Assembly (NCBI GenBank): GCA_036898135.1
Contig: CM072511.1
Span: 31,951,686-32,015,685, forward strand
From: Oncomelania hupensis
Taxonomy: Eukaryota > Mollusca > Gastropoda > Littorinimorpha > Pomatiopsidae
Direction: 5' to 3'
DNA: 64,000 nt
The position numbers and the translations under genes were made by a program. The first letter of the stretch is position 1; every line of letters starts with the position of its first letter. The notes under the pieces are model-generated. The model made no database searches and was not told the DNA's origin. It saw only the letters and a list, made by a program, of their open reading frames with translations. Shown here in pieces: positions 12,911 through 24,280 of this stretch.

Positions 12911-13645
12911 ACCTCATAGGGAGCTGATGCCTACCGAAAAACCAACAATGACATCCGAAAAGGCATGCGCACAGCAAAAGAGGACTGGATAGAAGATCAA
13001 TGCCGTGAAATAGATAACAGCCTGAACAAGAACAACAGAAAGGAGGCCTAACAGACGATCTAAAGCAAGTCCGGCAGGTGCCTTACAGAAGAACAAGAAG
13101 TCTTGGATAAATGGACAGAGTACTGCTCTGACCTTTACAACCACACACTGAGACACATCAGTTCGAGCATGTCCCCCGAAAAGAGAAGAAGAAGAAATCC
13201 TCCCAATTCTCAAAGAAGTTGAGGCAGCAGTGCAATCAATGAAGATCGAAGGGGAAGTCAGTGGGAGTGGACAAAATACCAGCAGAATTGCTTTAAGCAA
13301 GAGGAAAATCGATGATTGACGCACTCACCATTATTTGTAACAAGATATGGAAGAGTGAAGCGTGGCCTACACCCTGGACCCAGTCGCTTGTCATAACTCT
13401 TCCCCAAAAAGGGTAACCTTCAGGAGTGTCAAAACTACCGCACCATCAGCCTCACCAGCCATCTCAGCAAATACAATACAATACAAGATTATTGCTTTAG
13501 GTCCAGCGGACTCTTCCGAGCCAAATCAGGACCACCCCCATCCCAGCAAATCATCCTGAAAGTAATACTCAACAGGTTGAAACCCCAATCTTGAACAAAT
13601 CATAGCTGAAGAACAAGCAGGATTCAGGGCACGGCGAAGTACCAC
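12911..13645 (+). mobile_element. Inverted 5' segment of GGATA-family element (linker and RT fingers)
   Basis: The + strand encodes, across frameshifts, the endonuclease-RT linker (DIRKGMRTAKEDWIEDQC near 12950) and the start of RT: GVDKIPAELL near 13263, ICNKIWK-EAWPTPWTQSLV near 13335, then AEEQAGFRARRSTT ending at 13645. This is upstream of everything encoded in the adjoining minus-strand segment, and about 80 residues are missing between the two. The orientation and order match the 5' inversion left by twin priming. A 65-bp fragment of another retroposon has since inserted at 13473-13537. Confidence 0.8.
13473..13537 (-). mobile_element. 65-bp 3' end of the GGACC retroposon family inside the RT fragment
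   Basis: The minus strand reads GTCCTGATTTGGCTC then GGACCTAAAGCAA, followed by a TATTG-unit tail. It is flanked by CCATCTCAGCAAAT (13459-13472) and CCATCCCAGCAAAT (13538-13551), a 14-bp TSD with one mismatch. Removing the insert restores the RT reading SHLS-K-ILKVILN, which confirms the boundaries. It is the shortest of four copies in the window. Confidence 0.85.
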
Positions 13646-13699
13646 TTAGTTAATTACTTCTCCCTGTGTTTAGTTTGGCCATGATGTATATAGGAAGTA

Positions 13700-14590
13700 T
13701 GTTGGTGTCACGTGGGGTTTATGGGCTCTGCACAATGGAATTATGGACCCTCACGTTTATTCGGTGGGAACTGCTAGTACGTCACCCTATGAATTACTTT
13801 AATAAATTTATTTGTTTAGCTCGTTCTGTGTTAAGGTTGGGGTACAGAAATAGATAGAAAAATGGTAAGAGATTACTGTCACACTAGCTTTCACACGGCT
13901 ATGAATCATATGTAGTCCAGCCACTTGATAACAGTTAAAATCACACATTTATTTCTTCTACTCTATACAAGATTCTCTAAGTACTAATCTAACTTAAAAA
14001 GTCTCAGTCACTGCTAATAGTTCGATCGCTGATAGTCTAGGCAGCTGTTATATCTTCCTCGGGCACTTGCTATAATATTTCATGTAGATTTGGACTACTG
14101 TGGTCCGTTTTACAGTTTCTGAAGAGTTGGACTACTGTGGTCCTGTTATGATCAGTTTAAGTGCACCTTGGCGTGTTCACTTAACTGCTAGATGGTGCGT
14201 GCGAAGTCCTTCTGTGAGGTAGCTTCTTGTCCACCTTTGTAGTTGTGTAGTTGGGTTCCCTTGCCACGCTGTGGGGTCTGACAGGGCGTTTTTCAAGGTA
14301 GCTCTTTCCGACTTGTGCGGTAGAGTCTCCTCAACCAACTAGTCGTTTCTGTGGAGTGGGATGCACAGGATAGCTCGGGATAGCTCGGGATAGCTCGCCT
14401 GCTCGTCTGTAATATAAGAGACGAAATTCTGCACAACCCTGAATAATCGGTTTGTGCAGAGCGTCTCACTGAAAGCCAAAGTAGCCCTCAGTGATAGCTC
14501 CACATCTCTATACATAAGCGACGAACATTCTGCTACTTCCGGGTTCCACTGGAATCTCAACTCTAAATGCCTATACATACATAAATATAA
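13700..14590. repeat. Left arm of 2.4-kb diverged inverted repeat
   Basis: This segment matches the reverse complement of 15235-16090 in the same block order. Blocks include GGGCTCTGCACAATGGAAT near 13727, CACACTAGCT-TCACACGGCTATGAA and GTAGTCCAGCCACTTG near 13880-13930, ATCACACATTTATTT near 13950, GTGCAGAGCGTCTCACT near 14453 and TTCCACTGGAATCTC near 14546. Identity is patchy, high in blocks and poor between about 14000 and 14390. A (GGATAGCTCG)x3 array sits at 14368-14397. No transposase or RT was recognised. Confidence 0.8.
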
Positions 14591-15234
14591 ATCGTGTCTA
14601 ACTATACACATACAGAATTAATAATAATATAAACATTCAGTGGTACAGCCACTGGTCTGCAAACATACATATAAGTTAAACAACAGTGGTTCCGTACGGT
14701 ATACAACATGGCGGCGCAACCGGTCGTGTTTCGCCACATGTTCGGCTGTTCCACGTGTTACGGCAAATTCGGATTAACAATTCACATTTATGCATAGCAA
14801 ATTCCACAAACATAATTTCAACAATAATATAAATATATCACGATGAAACAGAAGGGTGTTCATTTACCTGTTTGACAAGTTCAGGCCCGTGATGACTTGA
14901 GAGAATTCTAAGATTTCAAAGTCCTGCTTCCTGGTCTATGAGTGTAGAGATTTCTCTAGCTGTGGAGATGTTGACTCTACCTCGTCTCACACACGACTGA
15001 TTCAAACTGTGTTAGGCTCTGACACAGTCAAAACTGCTCTACCCACTGAGCCTGCTCTGATTGGTTAAAACGGTCCGATTCAAAGCTCAAGTGCTGACTC
15101 ACGGCGCAGCGTGGGTCGGGCTCGCGGTGTGTGGTCTGCTGTGTAATTTAATTGCTGCTGTGTAATAGTCTAACTTCTCTACTGTTACAAAGACTACACA
15201 TGGCTAAATAGTCAACAAGCAGAGTTAAAGCTAG
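14591..15234. other. Central spacer of the inverted repeat
   Basis: About 640 bp without recognisable coding potential. It includes GC-rich blocks near 14710-14760 and 15060-15140. I cannot tell whether it is the original element core or unrelated DNA. Confidence 0.5.
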
Positions 15235-16090
15235 CCAGTTCATGACAGTTGGAGATTCCAGTGGACCACGGACGTAGAAGATTGTTCGTCTCTTATCTGT
15301 ATAAGTGGAGATGATCTCACTGAGGGCTGTTTCTGCCAAAAGTGAGACGCTCTGCACACTCTTTGTAAACAAGGCGTTGCAGAAACTCGTCTTATGTTTT
15401 GCAGATGAGCAGGCTTGGTCCGCGGCAGGAGATAGACCCCATTGAGAGTCATCCCGGACACGCGGCCTGCAAAAACGGAGCTTCGAGAACTGAGATCCGA
15501 TAGCTCAGTAGTCAACAAACAAGACGAGGAGACAACAGCACCGCACCTCAACGATACAGCTAAGTGCTCTAGGAGAAGTGCAAGAACACTAATCTATAGG
15601 GACTGTGCGATAGTCCACTCTTCCTGGAAAAGAATATTAGGCACAACAAGAACAAAGCCCAGTGATGAGACAGTAGCAAATATCGAGAACAGTAGCAGAA
15701 TAGATCCATCAAAGATCTACCCATTCTCCGAACCACTCGAAGTGACTTTTGGACTGTTATGTTAATCCTAGTTATCTTACGTTTTGGAAATTTAAGTTAA
15801 TGTAGAGATTCGAATTAGATATAGAGTAGAGAAAATAAATGTGTGATATTTACTGTTAACAAGTGGCTGGACTACCTATGTTTCATAGCCGTGCGAGAGC
15901 TAGTGTGTCAGTGAATCTTTTACACGTTTCTCCCTATCTCTGTAGCCCTATCCGCACACAGACCTGACTAAAAATATAAATGTATTAAGATTAGTCAAAG
16001 GGCGATCTAACTAGCCGATCCCCGCAGACGAAAGACGAGTGGGTAATAGCATTCCATTGTGCAGAGCCCAGCAACAATAGACCCACCGTC
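15235..16090. repeat. Right arm of 2.4-kb diverged inverted repeat
   Basis: Reverse-complement partner of 13700-14590. On the + strand it carries AATAAATGTGTGAT near 15835 and GGCTGGACTACC near 15866. The 107-codon frame at 15442-15765 has no known domain. Alternatives are two older repeat copies inserted in opposite orientation, or a foldback-type DNA element. I could not find clean termini or a TSD. Confidence 0.8.
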
Positions 16091-19000
16091 ACAAGCACAG
16101 TGTCCTTCAACTTTGACGGAGATATTTAAAAAGTTCATAAAATCCAGCTGAAAATATATTTTCACCTTGCATTCAAAGTACCGTTCTATATTAAATGTCC
16201 CTTCACGACCTATCGAAACTCTCGTCAACGATTTCAATAATGCAGCAACGTTCAAACATCTATCTTTTCTCAAACTAGGAATGGGAAATTTCCCTTCAAA
16301 GTCTGTATTATAAACACATCACTCCAAATAAAAAGACATGATCTGCAATGTGCACAAGAGAGTCGGACGGGGTCCTAAAAAAGTCAATATTGCTATTACG
16401 GTTGTTCTAATCTAAGCTTCTGTTTGACCAGTGACAGCTGCTTACACGAAACGCAGACTACTTGAAATCGGGCCTAAAACGCCAGTTTCAACTCGGCCTG
16501 TTTAATCAGATAATGTCTGCCGTTGACGCAGGAAAGGGATCAAAGCTGCTCATGGTCAATACTCTGAACATCGATCAGAGCAGCACTTTGTACCACAGTT
16601 AATACTGACGAAAGATAAAAGGTACACAAACAATTTTCGACATAATGTCCCAAACTAAATCTTGAAATTTTAAATATGAAAATTGGAAGCAAATGATGAA
16701 GACGAGTGGAATGGTATATAGAACAAATAGCTCACATTTTCATTAAATTGGTCATAGTGGTAAATACGAGGAAATGTATATATGTATATTATGGTCTAAA
16801 AATCATATATAGGGCTTTTGTGTGAAGTATACAACGAAACAATAAAACCATGCATGAATACAAATCCTATTTTGTAATTCCTTTATTATGATCTTCCACG
16901 TCATTATCAATACCTTAAATGGACATGGATAAACTGATGTTTTAGTTATTTCCACGAAACAATGATGTCCTGTGCCAATTTTAGGAGCGAAGCTAAAGTG
17001 CTATTGCTCCTAGTAGTAGGATTGTTAAAAAGAGAAGGGGATTAAAATTAAAATAAAAAAACAAACTCGAAGAGTGACAAAATAGAAAAGGAAAGGGATA
17101 CAAATGAAAAGGAAGGGGAGCGAAAAACAGGAATCAGATGGCGAGTGTCGCAAATTAAAAACGGCTGCAGACACTGGGGCATGATGTCACACTGTACGGA
17201 ATCTCCCTTATTACTTTTTCTCATTTTCCACCCCATCCTCATCCCCTTCTTCCCACCTTCCCAACCCCCTCTCTTCCCCAACAACCTCCTTCCCTCACCC
17301 TTCCCCCAACCGCCGCACTCCAAGTTTTCCCTCCAGCCCTGCCTCCCTTGTTTTACTCTTTTGTATGAGTGGGAATGGCAGTGAAACATGAGAAGGATGT
17401 GCCAGGCGCGGGAGAATTGCCCTGGTACCAATTAATTGCATCATCGCCAGCCTCTGCTTCCACTCCTCTTCTTTTCTATCGACTTTTTCTCTGCCACTGC
17501 AGTGTGCCGCGCAGTACTAGTAGTAGTATGGCTGAGCTCATACATCATAAAACAGTACAACTATAGTTGGAATCTAAGAACTCCGTAGTACTGCTACTAG
17601 CTGTTGTTATGTACATTCTTTTTCTAGTCCGTCTGTCCGCTAATTATGACTTGCAGCCGTCAGTATTTATCGCCTGATTCTAGTCAATGGAAAATTACAA
17701 GAAACACCGCATCACACAAGGATATGATCGACAATGTTGCGACCATTTTTTTTTACAGATGAGATCCATTAAGGCAAAAAATGTTCATAATCAATACCGT
17801 CTACCCTGAAGCTTCACACACGCACAATGTTCTAGCTGCGCTGTGTTTTTAAAGGATGGTTCACCCCCATATCTCTAACCACACCGGTCCCGCCCTCTTC
17901 TCCCCTCCTCCCCACCCGCCCTCCAACCCCCTCTTTTATGTTAATAATGAGTAATAATTTCCTGCATTGAAGAGAGAACTTCCTGAAAATGCTTGAAACA
18001 AAGTTAGTAATGAGTAATGTGTAAAACAGTGATCAAGTCAACAATACTGTTGAAAGAGCAGACTAGTATCGTAGTATGTAAAACCCAAACCATACCAAAG
18101 CAGTAGTGTATGTTATACTTGCACAACACAACAATATCAGTGAATTGCTGTTCATGTTCTTTGTTGTTGTAGTTTTAGATAAATAAAAACTGTAAAATGT
18201 TAAGATAAAAAAGAGCAGTAGAATGTAACTGGATTAAATGGTTCACTTTTTCAGTTTTTACAGACACAAAAAATTGTTTACCATTTCAAGACTAAAATAT
18301 GCAGTAACCCAGGTCAATATCGCGATCAAGACTTGTACACTTGGAACACGTCAGAATTGTATACATGCTTTCGTCAACACATTTGTGGACAATGTAATAT
18401 GTAAGCTTGTAAATGTAACCACGCGCACTTAAATAATTATATTCACTAAACATTCATAATTCAAAACAGGTCTTCCTCATCGGACAAGAATGTGCTAACA
18501 TGTACGTGTTCTTTTTCTTTATTCTTGTCCCTTTCATCTATGTGTTTGTGTGTGAGTGTGAGTGGGAAACGTGTGCAACATACATAATGTATACAGGTCT
18601 TTAATGCCATTGCATATTCTATTTTGTGTTTAATGGCAATTTTGTAAGTAATTTCTGAATGAAATAAAGGTGTCTTGACTGGTCTTGAATTGACTTTACA
18701 ATACCAAACATCCACACAGTAAACATTCATCAACACAAAAAGACGGATTTATAGACGTGCATTCAATAACCATACCATTCAGTTCATTTGTTGCACATCT
18801 TCTCATAAACACGCGTCAGTTTGTTCAGATTTACATGCACTCAAGGATCTGAATTCACTAACAAAATTTGTTTACAACTATGAATCGTTTTATCTGTATT
18901 GCTTCTCCTAGCAATGTGTCCGCTCACATAAATATATTTTCATTTAGAAACACGTACAATTATGAATTGCTTGCTTTTCTATATAGTTTCATAACAAATA

Positions 19001-19900
19001 CATATATATATATCCTAAATAAGTGTGCAGTTAAAAAAATGAAACTTACCACTCTCGATAATAAATCTTTTCCAACAGCCCTCGTGAGTAATATTCCACA
19101 GTAGCGATATTTCTCAATGAAGTCCCACTCAAATCAAAGCGATAAGAGTAGTAAATTTTCAAATTTCAAAGGACATATACAAATACGACTCCTTGGTATA
19201 ATTTATAGTGTCCTCAACAAGTCACTGAGCTACAAATCTTGTTATGCGTTGTGACAATAGTAAAAGGGGCACAGACTTTCAGACCGCAGCTGCACTCAAT
19301 GCCTATGACTTTATCTACTCATACACTGAGCTTTTATGATAGATAGCTTGGGAGACAACGCTGACGATCAGCCGCCTAGCCCCACTACAGCAACGATTAA
19401 GTTTGGAGTGAAGCCAGCATTGTCGTAGGCTTGCCTTGCACGGCAGGGCACGCACACCAGACTAAAAGGACAGACGCACAGCACGGCACTTCTCCGTTCC
19501 AGAGTGAAAGTAAAAGCCAGCACAGAGAATGTCCTTCCTATCCAACAGTCCCCGCCGTGAAACGTCGTCCTTCTGAAGAGTTGATCTTGTTTCAGGGATA
19601 TAGAGGACTAAAACAGCGATACAACTTGTATTTTCCCCTGTCCAACGACGCACTGTTTCCTTCTAATTATAACCTACCGTATAGTAAATCAAAAGCCAAA
19701 GACTAATGGTGAATTGAAATTTTTTTTTCATTTAAAACATGTCTTTAAATATGCTTTATGATTTATTAATTTTATTATAATGATCTACGCTTGCGTAAAT
19801 ACCTTGTTTGAGGTAATACAGATATGTTGTACTGTATAATGAAACTGTAAATAAATCCATAAACATTAAAAATAATTACATATATTTTGACTAGTTCACG
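16091..19900. other. 3.8-kb non-coding stretch
   Basis: No recognisable gene or transposon was found. A pyrimidine-rich CCCTTCC tract lies at about 17220-17345 and another C-rich tract at 17880-17935. A short TAGGAGC/GCTCCTA hairpin occurs near 16980-17016. Many AATAAA hexamers occur, as expected in AT-rich DNA. Confidence 0.45.
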
Positions 19901-20655
<755 letters not shown>

Positions 20656-20804
20656 GCATGATCACTAATAAAGAAAAACCACACTAATAAAGAAAAACCA
20701 ATGCATGATCACTAACCAAAGACTAACAAAGAAAAACCAATGCATGATCACTAATCAAAGACTAACAAAGAAAAACCAATGCATGATCACTAACCAAAGA
20801 CTAA
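20656..20804. repeat. 39-bp tandem repeat (about 3.5 units)
   Basis: Units contain AAAGAAAAACCAATGCATGA and end in CTAACCAAAGACTAAC. The first units are shortened. One unit has AATCAAAG for AACCAAAG. It is near-perfect, so recently expanded. Confidence 0.85.
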
Positions 20805-21663
20805 GTCAGAAGTACGAATCAATTATTTAAAGCAGGGTTAGGGTCTTATTACATAGTATGCTCAGTGAAGACTGGATTTCACAGTAACACAGCGGCTGGC
20901 TGAGCACTCTCTCATCGGGAGCATGTGCTCACGTACAAACAGAAAGAAGGGAGGAAGGAGGGAGAGAGGCGATAGTACCGAGGCCAGGCAGGCGGCTTTG
21001 GACGAATGAAGGCAGGAACTAGCACGGCAAAATCAATAACACCTTAATGGGATGATGTCACCGCTGCCACTGCCACCCGGCTACCAACTACTACTACTAC
21101 TATTGACGCTAGTGAGAACTATTGACTCCAAACAGTTACAACGGGGGGTAGTCTGAATAAACCTCATCGTTGCAACATCATGGATTTTTGTTGTTGTGGT
21201 TGTTGTAAAGTTGACAGTTGACATTTTGCTCGAAACATAAAATTGATTTTCAAGCTCAGTCAGACTCAGAATCAATGCATTGCGTCACCATATCAGCGAA
21301 AGCAAGCGGCACATCAGCTGCTTATGAGGGATGCGGGTCTTAGTGTCTATACTCAGGATTAATGCCATATGTACAGACAGTGCGACATAGTTTGCATCTG
21401 CCAAGCTAGTCACCAAAGCCTAGGGAGTTACTAATCCAACGAAATATTATCATCACTTCACCTTGTGTATTGGGACTACATAACAACGCCAAATACTGTA
21501 TCACTAACAGCAATGCTAATTTCAACAAACGCATAAAGAATTCTATTCGATTTAGTAAGGCAGACAGTTTACTACAAGCATCCATAATATGCAGAGCTAA
21601 ATGTAAGAGTAAGTCTCAGCGTACCAAACCCCACATCATATTCTATACAACGACAAACAACGT

Positions 21664-21703
21664 CGTTGTATATTCATTAAATATTTCGTTGTATATTCAT
21701 TAA
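21664..21703. repeat. 17-bp direct repeat, 23-bp period
   Basis: CGTTGTATATTCATTAA occurs at 21664-21680 and again at 21687-21703. It may be a small tandem duplication; neither flank nor spacer shows an element. Confidence 0.6.
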
Positions 21704-21760
21704 GTAAAAGACAGCAAAATCAACTGAAAGCTGATATAGATGGCGTCAGAGTTGCCGAGC

Positions 21761-21866
<106 letters not shown>

Positions 21867-22165
21867 AGGAGTAGGAGGGAGGTGGGAAGAGGGGGGCTGT
21901 GATAGGGGAGGGGGGGGGAGAAAAAATAACGAAAAAAATGGGCAGACAAAACAAGTCTGCTTGTCTGCTGGTGTGTCGGTGCAGAAGAGAGAGGCGTCCA
22001 CAACGAACACGAGGACAGGCAGTGATGCAATCCCTCCTTTGTTTCTTCAAAACACAACATTGTCACTCAACTCTCAAGTATTACTCTAATGTGGCTGTCA
22101 ACTGGCGGGGCACTAAAATATGACACTGCCACTGACGCTGCCTTTTCATGTTGACTGTTCCATTC

Positions 22166-22169
<4 letters not shown>

Positions 22170-22243
<74 letters not shown>
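22170..22243. repeat. (CT)n microsatellite
   Basis: About 37 CT units, reverse-complementary to the GA array at 21765-21858. Confidence 0.95.
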
Positions 22244-22245
<2 letters not shown>

Positions 22246-22413
22246 CTTCCTCCCCACCCCGCCACAACATCTTAAAGTGGAATGATCTGATACTATCCCA
22301 AATTAAAGACTTTACAGTATAGTACGGGGAACGACCGAATCAATATTATCTGACCTCACAAAATAGTCTGATTTCGCTTCAAGAAACCTCAAATCTGCTT
22401 ATTCGTTATAACA

Positions 22414-23119
22414 ACCCCTTGGGGTCATGAGCAATCTTGCCACTGTAGATTGTTCAAACCTATAAAGGGAACAGTGAAAGCCACAGTTGAAAACCTGTCT
22501 TTCCTTTATAGGCAAGACAGATTCACTGCGGCAACAGTACCCCCGTTGGAGTGCCGGGGGGTTTCAGTATAAATAGTATCCCCACTTTATGGAAATTTAG
22601 TGCTTTAAATTCCCACTGTCGCTGTCTTCCTCATTTACTCTTTCCTATTCCTGCTCTGTCCTTCACTCTGCTATACTATCTTCTTCTTCGCTAGATCAAT
22701 GACCTACCTTTTTTCTTGAAAACTCTTCCTGGACAAGACTCCTTGTTTGTGTATGAGGTCTGTTGGATCAGCTTGGGAGTGTTGGACGCTTTCTGCCGGG
22801 TGGTCACTAGGGCTTCCTATGACTGTACTATTTAGCACTATAGGCATTTTATATGTATGTGTTTCATTGATGATTTATAATGATGTTTGTATTCTATTTT
22901 GTTTTTGTAACCGGGGTGTTCGCGTAGTTGAGGTCAACCCTCAGCCGTCCCCCGCGTGGGATGTCTTTATTGTAAAGTGACTGGCCGGTGGAGGGCATTC
23001 AATTTTCCCACTGGGGTTGTTTCAGCAGATCTTTTATGCGGATCGGGGGTTGTCCGGTCCTGATTTGGCTCGGAAGAGTCCGCTGGACCTAAAGCACCAA
23101 TAAATCAATCAATCAATCA
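22414..23119 (+). mobile_element. 706-bp GGACC retroposon with 13-bp TSD (longest copy)
   Basis: A + strand retroposon bounded by perfect 13-bp direct repeats ATTCGTTATAACA at 22401-22413 and 23120-23132. It ends with GGACCTAAAGCACC followed by an (AATC)n tail, as LINEs and SINEs do. Three other copies in the window share this 3' end and are truncated at different 5' points, the behaviour of LINE-type integration. It has no long ORF; a 77-codon frame is shared with the 60-kb copy but looks fortuitous. Notable parts are a CCTATAAAGG...CCTTTATAGG inverted repeat near 22459-22512, a CCCCCG/CGGGGG hairpin near 22543-22562, and a TATAAATA box at about 22568. It may be a LINE 3' region or a long non-autonomous element; parent unknown. 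Confidence 0.85.
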
Positions 23120-23229
23120 ATTCGTTATAACACTTTCAGTCTACAAGAATCCCCCCTCCATTACACCGAAGAATCACAGATTCGTTGACGATGACTGTAC
23201 GCTTCATTATGGAATACAATGGCTCATTG

Positions 23230-23302
23230 GGCAGCGTGAGTTAGATCTTGTATCGGCCAGCGCCTTGAGCAGCTCTTGAGCTATATAAGAACAATAAATA
23301 CA
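23230..23302 (+). mobile_element. 3' end of a dispersed SINE/LINE-like repeat
   Basis: GCGCCTTGAGCAGCTCTTGAGC followed by TATATAAGAA matches the 3' end of the repeat at 61060-61145. The AAAGCGC part of the usual AAAGCGCTATATAA block is deleted here. This resembles the 3' sequence of CR1/L2-type LINEs and their SINE partners. The 5' extent is unclear. Confidence 0.65.
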
Positions 23303-23995
23303 AATATTAAAGAATTAGTGACATTGATTAACAAATATTAAGGGAGTTAACATTTCAATGCAAAAAAGGATGCTTGAAGAGCCATGTTATGGATTTTTAG
23401 TTCTAAACCTCGAGTCCTGTATGTGTGGCAATAAACATAACCTGGAAAAATTCCTATTGAAATAACATATGCATTGTAACCAATAACACTCTGGATGAAA
23501 GGGCAGATTGGTCAGGCTGTCTATGTGAAGTAGGAGATTCGTCACAGTAGTTCTCGGTGGTAAATATTCAAAGACATCAATTAATTCCAAAGAAAAGAAG
23601 AAATAAAGGTGATCGATTCTTCCCCCCCCCCCACGTGCCCGAATACTCACACCTAAAATATAATGTCAAAGACTACAGACATACACAACAGCGAGTATCA
23701 AAAGATCGTACAGCCCACCTTAGACCTGTAAAATCTCTACAACACTGCGTCTGAAATGTCTTCTGTCTACTGCCACAATGTGTCAACACTTACACAAAAA
23801 CAAAAAACAAAAGAAATGATTTTACGTACCTGTTCTTGATTGTCAGTTTGAAAGTTACCCAATAATTAACTGTCTTTAGCAAATGTAGGGTATTAAAAAA
23901 AACTTATTATGGCATCTGAAACAGACAAACAATTTCAACATTAATCATTACAAAATGTTTGAGTAATGGATGTGTGTTTATTGTATTATGTGAGA
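23303..23995. other. Non-coding stretch
   Basis: No recognisable gene. A C-run lies near 23622-23632. Open frames are short and featureless. Confidence 0.4.
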
Positions 23996-24019
23996 GTGTG
24001 TGTAGCATGTGAGCCGAGC

Positions 24020-24086
24020 GTGTATGTTAATCGCCGCGCATTGAGCATGATTGGTGATTTCGAGAAATCGTGCATATATAGCATTG

Positions 24087-24176
<90 letters not shown>
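24020..24176 (+). repeat. (ATT)n array seeded by a LINE/SINE-type 3' tail
   Basis: About 30 ATT units run from 24086. The preceding 60 bp (GCGCATTGAGCA..., GAGAAATCGTGCATATATAG) looks like a diverged version of the TTGAGC...AAAGCGCTATATAA 3' end seen at 61.1 kb. The array therefore probably grew from a retroposon tail. The array itself is certain; its origin is an inference. Confidence 0.75.
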
Positions 24177-24280
24177 GTAAATACTGTACCAAAAATCTCC
24201 AATTTAAACAGCCAGTGACTTTTAAGTTCTTAATCAGACTGAAGATACAAAAAAGATCAATACATACAAGATGAAAACTA

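Noticed and set aside
15442..15765. 107-codon ORF in the right inverted arm as a transposon protein
   Set aside because: No motif, and the corresponding part of the left arm does not preserve the frame.
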